A DNA stretch of 64,000 bases from Mucilaginibacter tundrae (GTDB lineage: Bacteria; Bacteroidota; Bacteroidia; Sphingobacteriales; Sphingobacteriaceae): assembly GCF_013408825.1 (NCBI RefSeq), contig NZ_JACCBZ010000005.1:248001-312000 (forward strand), in the 5' to 3' direction. Both the position numbers and the translations under genes were made by a program. Of this stretch, positions 26,036-33,570 are shown one piece after another. Positions within the stretch are counted from its first letter, which is position 1. Each line of letters begins with the position of its first letter. The notes under the pieces are model-generated. The model made no database searches and was not told where the DNA came from. It saw only the letters and a program-made list of their open reading frames with translations.

Positions 26036-27430
26036 ATGCTTAAGAAAATTTACTTTTCGCTTTTTTTCTTATTTCTGTTCTTCGACTCGTATAGCCAATC
26101 AAAAGTTCAACCTTTTGTTAATGGCGACAGGGTGGTTTTTATGGGAAATAGTATAACCGATGGCGGCCATTACCATTCCTACATTTGGTTATATTACATG
26201 ACGCACTTTCCCAACATTCGGATCCAGTGTTTCAATGCTGGGATTGGTGGTGATGTGTCAAAGCAAATGTTGGAACGGATAGATAATGAGGTTTTCGCGA
26301 AAAATCCAACAGTAATGACTCTGACTTTCGGCATGAATGATACAGGCTATCAATTATTTCCTGCTACTAAAGCCGATTCATTATACCAGTTAAAAGTCAA
26401 CACCTCTTTAACAAACTTCAACCAGATCGTTGCTTTACTTCAGCAACATCCCGGGATAAAAAAGATTTTAATCGGTTCATCGCCTTATGATGAAACATCC
26501 AAAATAAAAACTACTGCGCTATTAGGAAAAAATAAGGCCATGTTGCTTATTGTTGATGCTGAAAAGTCGACAGCAAAAAACAACAATTGGGGATTTGTCG
26601 ATTTTAACGGGCCTATGACGATCATCAACAAACGGGAGCAACGACCAGATTCTTTGTTTACAATGCAGCGACCTGACAGGATCCATCCAACTAACGACGG
26701 GCAAATGGTAATGGCCTATCTTTTTCTAAATGCGCAAGGCCTTGCCGGTAGTAAAGTGGCGGATATATCCATTAACGCCCAAAATGGGAAAGTTGAAAAG
26801 CAGGGCAACTGTAAGTTGACGGGTGTTTACATTAATAATTCTAATCTTCAGTTCAACTATTTTGCTAACTCGTTGCCTTATCCAATTGATACTATTCCAA
26901 GCGGCTTTGGTCGTCCACAGCGAGCTCAATCACAGGCATTAAATCTGATACCATTTACAGAGGATTATAATCGGGAATTATTACAGATAAAAGGATTGAA
27001 AAAAACGGACAACTACACCTTGAAAATTGATAACAAGATCGTAGGCCAATGGGATGGAAGTGCATTTGAAAAAGGAATTAACTTAGCCCTGATTACAGCT
27101 ACCCCGCAATACCAACAAGCTTTAGCCATAATGCATTTAAACGAAGAGCGTTGGGAAATTGAGCGCCGTTTACGCGAATATTACTGGATACAGTATTCTA
27201 TTTTAAAACCTAAAGGATTGCTTTTTAATGATAGCGAAGCCACGATGGATTTATTACAGAATTATGCGAAAAAGGATTTCTTTGTTGCTGCTACCATTCC
27301 CACCTATCAAAAGGCCCGCTTTAAAAGCGTACGCGACGCATGGCAAAAAGAAATGGACCTGCTTACTGACCAGATATACCTGATCAATAAGCCGGTTGAA
27401 CATCACTTTGAAATTATACGTTCCAATTAA
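26036..27430 (+). CDS. SGNH/GDSL hydrolase with conserved C-terminal extension
   Basis: 464 residues, signal peptide ending near residue 20 (FDSYS). The SGNH hydrolase domain (about 25-235) has block I GNSITDGGHYH (Ser39), block II Gly in GIGGDVSKQM, block III TFGMNDTG and block V DRIHPTNDGQ with the Asp/His pair. Such enzymes are carbohydrate or lipid esterases; here, glycan deacylation is likely. Beyond the domain lie about 220 more residues including LNEERWEIERRLREYYW and VRDAWQKEMDLL, also present in the paralogue at 38556-39962, and of unknown role. It is convergent with the GH2 gene, 5 bp apart. Regulated by an operator just before the start. Confidence 0.88.
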   Translation: MLKKIYFSLFFLFLFFDSYSQSKVQPFVNGDRVVFMGNSITDGGHYHSYIWLYYMTHFPNIRIQCFNAGIGGDVSKQMLERIDNEVFAKNPTVMTLTFGMNDTGYQLFPATKADSLYQLKVNTSLTNFNQIVALLQQHPGIKKILIGSSPYDETSKIKTTALLGKNKAMLLIVDAEKSTAKNNNWGFVDFNGPMTIINKREQRPDSLFTMQRPDRIHPTNDGQMVMAYLFLNAQGLAGSKVADISINAQNGKVEKQGNCKLTGVYINNSNLQFNYFANSLPYPIDTIPSGFGRPQRAQSQALNLIPFTEDYNRELLQIKGLKKTDNYTLKIDNKIVGQWDGSAFEKGINLALITATPQYQQALAIMHLNEERWEIERRLREYYWIQYSILKPKGLLFNDSEATMDLLQNYAKKDFFVAATIPTYQKARFKSVRDAWQKEMDLLTDQIYLINKPVEHHFEIIRSN

Positions 27431-27435
27431 GCGTG

Positions 27436-30087
27436 TTAATTATTGTAGGCCTTAACATCAAGCCTGTAATTTGTACCTAATAACTTAGGATCTACCTCTA
27501 CCTGGAGTGTTTTAGATTCGCCTTGCATTAGCGAAAAATAGCCGTCGTTAAATATGGCAGGCAAAATTTGCGCTCCGGATTTTTTCAATAACTGCGCTCT
27601 GATGCCAAATGCCGCGGTTGTTTTTGATTTATTGGTGATGGTATAAGTTAATAAGATTGCACCGTTTAGATCGGCTTTTATTTTAGGTCTGCTAACATAC
27701 AAATCCTCGCTTACCTTAGGCATTTTGTCAAGGCTGGTATAATTCAGATAAGTATTGCCTACCCAATAAAAATTTTCGGATAATAAATGGCCATCTGCTG
27801 CAAATAGCTTTAGTTTAAGGAAATGAACCGCTGATAACGTAGGTAAATTAACAGCGTTAAATACAGTAAAAACTTCAGTTGCCGATGAAGCGCTAACAGC
27901 TGTTTTTTGCTTTTGAGTATAGGCCGATACTATTTTACCGTCCATATTATAAACACTTGCTTCGACAGTTAAGCCTTTCAAATCGTAGGGTTTATTGTTG
28001 ATGATCTTAACAGCGTTTGTAGCAGGGTTCCATTGGATGTGGATAGGCTCACATGCACTTTTAGCACCAAAATATGCTCCGGTAAGGTCATAGTAATAAT
28101 CATAGGTCTGCCATATCATAGTAGGGTAGGCCGACTGACTCATCCATATCAGCATCCCCGATGCATCCTTCCACATATGGTCGTTCCATGATTCATACAT
28201 GGCTTTCATAGTTTCTACATTTAGCAGTTGCGCTTTCTTGCAAAAATCTGCCAATGAAGTCGCTGTACCATAGCGTTTACTAAGGTCATTGATATACCCA
28301 ACCGGGTTCGAGCCGCCCCCAAGGCCGCCATCAGTACTAAAGTAGTGTTTAGCCCACATATTGGTTTTACTATCCACCGCTTTTGGCGTTGGGGCTACCC
28401 AATATTCTTTAGGCATGAATTTTTTGAAACTCTCTATATTTACAAAAGTAGCTGTGCCCAATTCGCTTCGTAAGCCGTAGCTATCTTTGGAAAACAGGTA
28501 TCCGTTATGCGGGTCGGTAAAATATGTTTTGGGATCAACGTTACCCCATATACCGCTGCCAGATAAAATTCGGCTGCCGCCGTGTATGGAAAAATTAGGG
28601 TTGTTTTCACCTGCGTTTGATCGGGGTAGATATATCCGGTCTTCCCCATCATTATCTTTAACAGCATCTTTAATAGTGCTATTTAGTGGGCCTTTAGGAT
28701 TGCCACCTGGTACGCCTTCATTGGCTCCGCACCAAATAACTACCGAAGGGTGGTCGCGCAAGCGTTTTACCTTTTCAATCGCGTTATTTTTAAATACATT
28801 TAAACTATCGATGGGGCCAAAATTATTGAGCCAAAAATCGTCCCATACCATAATGCCATATTTATCGCAATAATCATAAAAAGCTTCGTCGGTAACTTCG
28901 CCCGTCCAGTTGCGGATCATGTTAAAGTTCATTTCTTTATGAAACCGGATGCGGGTATCGTAATCCTTTCCTCTCACTTTCAGCATATAATCCGACATGC
29001 CCCAGTTTCCTCCTTTTATTAAGATAGGTACATCGTTTACATAAACGCGCAGCGGGCCGTTAAGGGATGTCGTATCTGAAGTGATCTTTCTTATTCCAAA
29101 ACTTTTAGTAACATCATCCGAAGGTGTTGTACCATTAACATCAAAACTAACCGAACAGGTGTATAAATATTGCGTGCCGTCGGATTTGCCACCATAGCCG
29201 TTCGGCCACCATAATTTAGGGTTTTTGATACTTAACTGCGGAAATGAAGTATCATCAAAAGTAAACAACTCGCTGTTCTTGCCACTCAAAGTGATTTCCG
29301 GGCCGGAAACGGTAATGTTTCCGGGATTTATAACTAATTTAATTTTCCCGCTCACCGGTTTAGCCGAAGCATTATTTAACTTAACATTCACTGTTAGGTT
29401 TGCTAATTTTTTATTTGGTAGATCTGTCCTTATCCATGGATCTTCCACGCTAACAGGCCCTGTGCTGGTAATGCTAACCACATCCGTAATGCCACTGTTT
29501 AAACCCGGCACAGACGGCATCCAATCCCAGCTGCCACTGCTTAAATAGGTGGGACTTTCCCTGTTAGCAAGGCCATGGTCTGTATTTGGGGTTATAACCA
29601 ATACGGCAATTGCGTTTGATTTGTTTTTATTTAATAAATCGGTAATATCATATGTGCCTCGTTGCATCAGTCCGTTAACTGTGCCAATATGATGGCCATT
29701 TAAATAAACTTCACCACGTTTATTAATGCCATTAAAATTAAGCCATATCCTTTTCCCGATCGGAAATCCCTGTGCCGAAAACTCAGCACGGTACCAATAA
29801 GGGCGGTTATATTTTGATTTATCCACCTTATAAATGTTATCTGCATAATCAGGGTTGCTTTCTTTACCTGCTGCTACATAGGAGTAAAAAACAGTTCCGG
29901 GTACTATTGCTTTTATCCAGTTAGTAGTATTAAAACCAGCAACTGAAACCTGTTTTTCAGTATAAAGATGATCGTCCTGCGGAGCCAGTTTCCAGTTTAA
30001 ATGGATAAGTGTGGTTTGAGCGTCGGTAATCTTTCCGATCAGTAAAAAAAGACAAGCGAATGCAGCTATCTTAATAATTGGTTTCAT
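27436..30087 (-). CDS. Glycoside hydrolase family 2 (exo-beta-mannosidase/glucosaminidase-like)
   Basis: 883 residues with a signal peptide ending near TDA-QTT. The order is that of GH2: sugar-binding jelly-roll (about 40-210, RPYWYRAEFSAQGF, WLNFNGINKRGEVYLNG), Ig-like domain, TIM barrel (FGIRKI, IKGGNWGMSDYMLK), then C-terminal Ig domains. The acid/base is Glu457 in WCGANEG and the nucleophile probably Glu542 in YGLRSELGT. The GSWDWMPSVPGLNSGI segment resembles exo-beta-glucosaminidases and plant-type mannosylglycoprotein endo-beta-mannosidases, so cleavage of beta-mannoside or beta-glucosaminide links is plausible. It is transcribed divergently from the double-esterase gene, sharing an intergenic LacI-type operator. 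Confidence 0.88.
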   Translation of the reverse strand: MKPIIKIAAFACLFLLIGKITDAQTTLIHLNWKLAPQDDHLYTEKQVSVAGFNTTNWIKAIVPGTVFYSYVAAGKESNPDYADNIYKVDKSKYNRPYWYRAEFSAQGFPIGKRIWLNFNGINKRGEVYLNGHHIGTVNGLMQRGTYDITDLLNKNKSNAIAVLVITPNTDHGLANRESPTYLSSGSWDWMPSVPGLNSGITDVVSITSTGPVSVEDPWIRTDLPNKKLANLTVNVKLNNASAKPVSGKIKLVINPGNITVSGPEITLSGKNSELFTFDDTSFPQLSIKNPKLWWPNGYGGKSDGTQYLYTCSVSFDVNGTTPSDDVTKSFGIRKITSDTTSLNGPLRVYVNDVPILIKGGNWGMSDYMLKVRGKDYDTRIRFHKEMNFNMIRNWTGEVTDEAFYDYCDKYGIMVWDDFWLNNFGPIDSLNVFKNNAIEKVKRLRDHPSVVIWCGANEGVPGGNPKGPLNSTIKDAVKDNDGEDRIYLPRSNAGENNPNFSIHGGSRILSGSGIWGNVDPKTYFTDPHNGYLFSKDSYGLRSELGTATFVNIESFKKFMPKEYWVAPTPKAVDSKTNMWAKHYFSTDGGLGGGSNPVGYINDLSKRYGTATSLADFCKKAQLLNVETMKAMYESWNDHMWKDASGMLIWMSQSAYPTMIWQTYDYYYDLTGAYFGAKSACEPIHIQWNPATNAVKIINNKPYDLKGLTVEASVYNMDGKIVSAYTQKQKTAVSASSATEVFTVFNAVNLPTLSAVHFLKLKLFAADGHLLSENFYWVGNTYLNYTSLDKMPKVSEDLYVSRPKIKADLNGAILLTYTITNKSKTTAAFGIRAQLLKKSGAQILPAIFNDGYFSLMQGESKTLQVEVDPKLLGTNYRLDVKAYNN

Positions 30088-30130
30088 AATTGGTATGGAA
30101 TTGTAGGTTTTTTGCGCAATTTATAAATAA

Positions 30131-30152
30131 TTTGCTAAATCGGTTTTTTTAA
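30131..30152. promoter_or_regulatory. LacI-type operator in the GH2/double-esterase divergent region
   Basis: TTTGC followed by TAAATCGGTTTT (core 30136-30147), 10 of 12 matches to the palindrome core. It is the only such site in the 185-bp region between two divergent genes, so it may control both. Confidence 0.6.
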
Positions 30153-30166
30153 TTCATTTCTTCTTT

Positions 30167-30174
30167 TAATTTTG
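30167..30174 (+). promoter_or_regulatory. Bacteroidota -7 box for the double-esterase gene
   Basis: TAATTTTG matches the TAnnTTTG -7 consensus of the primary sigma factor in this phylum. It lies 20 bp after the operator core and about 100 bp before the start codon at 30273. The -33 element is not clear. Confidence 0.4.
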
Positions 30175-30272
30175 TCCTGAAACCAATATATAGACAATAA
30201 TAATCAATGCGTTATAACCCCCGTTTACCTTTAAAGGGTAGCTTGTGTTGTATTGCTGCATAACCTAACAAT

Positions 30273-31832
30273 ATGAAATATTTAAGCCTGTTTGTTTTTT
30301 TAGCGATTGCCAATTGCGTTTTTGCCCAAACACCCCGAAAAGTGATTCAACTATACACCGGTGCAGCGCCCGGATCGGAAAATTGGACTTGGAATGAAAC
30401 ATATAAGTATAACAATAACCTCAAAGAGCAAATAGTTATAAATGTATCGCACCCAACATTAACAGTTTTTCCGGCTGACCCTGTCATTCAGGCTACAGGT
30501 ACTTCAGTTATTATTTGTCCCGGCGGTGGCTTCACGCACTTATCTATTGATAATGAAGGAAGTGATTTGGCGGAATGGTTAAGCAAGAAAGGCATTACTT
30601 GTTTTGTTTTGAAATACCGTCTTGAGCATAGTGATAGTAGTAAAGACAATAAAACATCAAAAATAGAGTATTTACCTGTAGTGCCGCTGGCTATTGAGGA
30701 TGGTAAAAATGCCATTGCTTACCTTAGGGCACACGCCGCGGAATTTCATTTGAAAACTGATCGTATTGGTATAATTGGTTTTTCAGCAGGCGGCACAATC
30801 GCGGTAACCGCGGCGTCAGAATATAACGATCAAAACCGCCCCGACTTTGTGGCGGCCTTATATCCTTATTTGCCTTCAGCTTTACAGAAGCCTGCACCCG
30901 AAAATGCACCCCCTTTATTCATAGCGGCTGCATCGGATGATCGGTTAAATTCAGCCAATCAAAATGTTATTTTATACAACAAGTGGCTTAAAGCAAAGGA
31001 TAGCGTCGAAATCCACATTTACAAAAAAGGCGGTCATGGTTTTGGAATGAGGAAGCAAAATATATCCGCCGATACCTGGGCCGATAGGTTTAGTGATTGG
31101 ATGGAGCAGCTTGGCCTATATAAGCCAATAACCGATGAAAAAACAGATGCGCAGAAATTTAAAGAAGGCATGGCAGGCTTAATGAAGGCTTATGATGATC
31201 GTTTACATAATGATTGGGCTTGGTTAAATCGCTTTGCGGATGATAACAGTAAAGTACCGCCGCCCGCGCCCGGTGAAAAGCGGGTTGTTTTTTTAGGCAA
31301 TTCCATTACCGAAAACTGGATAAATCAAGATCCGGCTTTTTTCAAAGGGCGTTACATTAACAGGGGCATCGGCGGACAAACCACGCCGCAAATGTTGGTT
31401 CGTTTTCGTGAGGATGTCATCAATCTTAAGCCAACTGTCGTAATTATAGAGGCAGGTACAAATGATATTGCCGAAAATACCGGCCCGTCGAAACTGGAAA
31501 ACGTTGCCGGCAATATTTTTTCCATGGCCGAACTGGCGAAAGCTAATCATATTAAGGTTATTCTTTCTTCCGTTCTGCCAGCATCTGCTTTTCCATGGCA
31601 TCCCGGTATAAACCCCACACCATCAATCATTAAGTTGAATAAAATGCTAAGCGACTACGCTATGGCGAATAACCTGGGCTATATAGATTATTATTCAAGC
31701 GTAGTTAATGAAAACAAAGCATTTAAAAAGGAGCTGACGAATGATGGTTTTGTACATCCAAACCTCGCCGGATATAAAATAATGGAACCGCTAGCAGAAA
31801 AGGGAATTAACGAAGCTTTGTCAAAAAAATAA
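30273..31832 (+). CDS. Double esterase: alpha/beta hydrolase fused to SGNH/GDSL hydrolase
   Basis: 519 residues, signal peptide ending near residue 19 (VFAQ). The N-terminal half (about 30-285) is an alpha/beta hydrolase of the BD-FAE/dienelactone type: VIICPGGGFTHLS oxyanion loop, nucleophile elbow GFSAGGTIA (Ser171), ASDDRL (Asp) and KKGGHGFGM (His). The C-terminal half (about 335-519) is a complete SGNH hydrolase: FLGNSITENW (Ser344), GIGGQTT, AGTNDI and DGFVHPNLAGY. Both halves keep their catalytic residues. This suggests removal of two kinds of acyl group from one glycan, or faster stripping of one. The linker holds a short helical segment. Divergent from the GH2 gene. Confidence 0.88.
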   Translation: MKYLSLFVFLAIANCVFAQTPRKVIQLYTGAAPGSENWTWNETYKYNNNLKEQIVINVSHPTLTVFPADPVIQATGTSVIICPGGGFTHLSIDNEGSDLAEWLSKKGITCFVLKYRLEHSDSSKDNKTSKIEYLPVVPLAIEDGKNAIAYLRAHAAEFHLKTDRIGIIGFSAGGTIAVTAASEYNDQNRPDFVAALYPYLPSALQKPAPENAPPLFIAAASDDRLNSANQNVILYNKWLKAKDSVEIHIYKKGGHGFGMRKQNISADTWADRFSDWMEQLGLYKPITDEKTDAQKFKEGMAGLMKAYDDRLHNDWAWLNRFADDNSKVPPPAPGEKRVVFLGNSITENWINQDPAFFKGRYINRGIGGQTTPQMLVRFREDVINLKPTVVIIEAGTNDIAENTGPSKLENVAGNIFSMAELAKANHIKVILSSVLPASAFPWHPGINPTPSIIKLNKMLSDYAMANNLGYIDYYSSVVNENKAFKKELTNDGFVHPNLAGYKIMEPLAEKGINEALSKK

Positions 31833-31874
31833 ATATGCCTACTTTACAATCCATATGTGAATTGAACCAATAAT

Positions 31875-33479
31875 ATGAAAACAACCTTACTCAGATTTTC
31901 TGTAGCATTTATATTACTACTGGTATTCGGATTTAAAAACACCAGCTCGCATAGAAGTTTAGCAGATACCACCAATGAATTAAGCACTTACGGTACTTAT
32001 ACAATTACTACTATTGTCAACAAGCAACTAATGGAGGTGTCTGGTGAAGTAAAGCAGGGCGACAAGCTTAAAGACGGCGCAAAATTGGGCACTTCTCAGC
32101 TTGAAAAGGATAAAGAAGGCCAAATAGAGCGCTGGCAAAAATGGTTGATCAGTAAGCACGCCAATGGCGTTTACACGATCATGAATTTGAATAGTGGTAA
32201 ATATATTGGCGTGCCTACGAATGATACCCTTTGTCAATACCGTTTATCTAATGATAAAGGGCAATTTTGGAAGATCTTAGCAATAGGAAATAGGAATTAT
32301 AAGATTATCAATAATGCCAATGGGCAAGCTCTCACAGTTCATGATGGAAAAGTTTTGCTTCAGAACTATGTGAATTCAACAGATCAGCATTGGATATTAA
32401 ATGCGATAAAACCTGATAGCTATCGTGATGATGCCGTGGTTGGTTTTTTTCAGCGCACAACAGGTTCGACTGCCTTTGATGAGGGCGCATCGATACCGCT
32501 AAGTTATGGGCCAAATAAGAATAAAGTTATTTGGCTTACCGGTGATACATTTTATAACCAGGTAGATGAAAAAGGCGATTTTGCCTGTAATCTGATTTTT
32601 CCTTATCACAATGCAGCCCTACTTCAGCCGGCAAACCATAGCTGGGATCCGGCTAAAACTGTTAACATTACGTCACCTGATGGCGTTCAAATTTTTCACA
32701 CGGATAATCCAAAAAACTTACTCTGGCCTGGCGTTGGTATCGAAATAGGCAATCATGTTTATGTGCATTGTATTGAAGTGATTACCGGTACTTTAAATAC
32801 GGTTAACCAATATCTTGCAGATGTTACTGAAACAAGTACCGCTTCAGTTCCGCCTGTTAAGTTAATCAGCATTCCTAATGTAAGCGGCCAAACTAAATTG
32901 ATCTACTCGTTGGGTATGGTTAATCCCGGCGACGGATTTATTTACACCTATGGAACGGGTGGTTATTTTGGTGCAAGTGTGTATGTAGCGCGTTTTCCTG
33001 TTACACACCCAACACAATGGAGATTTTGGGATGGTAAGACCTGGGCATCAAAACCAACTGATGCGCCCGCGGCTGTAATTGGCAAAGGGCCTGTGAATAA
33101 TAATACTGTAGGATATGTAAACGGGAAATATGTTTTAATTACCATGGATTACGGCTTTACCTGCGATGTGCCGACAAGGAACATGTATGCCGCGGTAAGT
33201 ACAAGCCCGACAGGTCCATTCGTTAATAAAAGGACAGTATACGTTTTGCCTGATTACAAGCAGGGTCACGCGCCGTCATACTACAATCCAACTATTCATG
33301 CCGAGTTTAATAACGGGCATAATGAGTTGCTGGTTAATTACTGCATTAATTTTTATAATACGAATGACCGTGCCAATACTACCTGTCTTACACCCTGTTC
33401 CAATCCTGATGGCACTGAGGATCCAAACGACTATCGGCCAAAAGGCGTTAGGATACCTTTTTCCCTTATAGGGTTATAA
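31875..33479 (+). CDS. Secreted RICIN-domain protein with C-terminal DUF4185/DUF5005-like domain
   Basis: 534 residues with an N-terminal signal/anchor. Residues about 40-175 form a RICIN-type beta-trefoil lectin with recurring Q-x-W-like blocks (GQFWKILAIGNRNYKIINNA, STDQHWILNAI). The rest (about 180-534) resembles the beta-propeller-like DUF4185/DUF5005 domains found with glycoside hydrolases: NKVIWLTGDTFYNQVDEKGD, WPGVGIEIGNHVYVHC, YVNGKYVLITMDYGFTCDVP and HAEFNNGHNELLVNYC. A hydrolase or lyase active site is possible but not assignable. It lies 42 bp after the double esterase gene, so it is probably co-transcribed. Function unknown; sugar binding is likely. Confidence 0.75.
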   Translation: MKTTLLRFSVAFILLLVFGFKNTSSHRSLADTTNELSTYGTYTITTIVNKQLMEVSGEVKQGDKLKDGAKLGTSQLEKDKEGQIERWQKWLISKHANGVYTIMNLNSGKYIGVPTNDTLCQYRLSNDKGQFWKILAIGNRNYKIINNANGQALTVHDGKVLLQNYVNSTDQHWILNAIKPDSYRDDAVVGFFQRTTGSTAFDEGASIPLSYGPNKNKVIWLTGDTFYNQVDEKGDFACNLIFPYHNAALLQPANHSWDPAKTVNITSPDGVQIFHTDNPKNLLWPGVGIEIGNHVYVHCIEVITGTLNTVNQYLADVTETSTASVPPVKLISIPNVSGQTKLIYSLGMVNPGDGFIYTYGTGGYFGASVYVARFPVTHPTQWRFWDGKTWASKPTDAPAAVIGKGPVNNNTVGYVNGKYVLITMDYGFTCDVPTRNMYAAVSTSPTGPFVNKRTVYVLPDYKQGHAPSYYNPTIHAEFNNGHNELLVNYCINFYNTNDRANTTCLTPCSNPDGTEDPNDYRPKGVRIPFSLIGL

Positions 33480-33513
33480 TAATTTGTTTAAATAAATTTA
33501 TCAAAGTTTTGTT

Positions 33514-33535
33514 TTTGCTAAACCGGTTTTGTATG
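33514..33535. promoter_or_regulatory. LacI-type operator upstream of the GH38-like gene
   Basis: TTTGC followed by TAAACCGGTTTT (core 33519-33530), 11 of 12 matches to the palindrome, immediately before a perfect -7 box. Binding here would block RNA polymerase directly. Confidence 0.65.
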
Positions 33536-33539
33536 TTTG
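33532..33539 (+). promoter_or_regulatory. Bacteroidota -7 box for the GH38-like gene
   Basis: TATGTTTG is a perfect TAnnTTTG match, 32 bp before the chosen start codon at 33571 and adjacent to the operator core. It supports rejecting the earlier TTG start at 33529. Confidence 0.55.
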
Positions 33540-33570
33540 TTTCTGCAAACCAAGTTATAACCAATTATTG

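Noticed and set aside
33529-33570. Upstream extension of the GH38-like protein from a TTG
   Set aside because: It overlaps the -7 box and directly abuts the operator, and would place 14 residues before a normal signal peptide.
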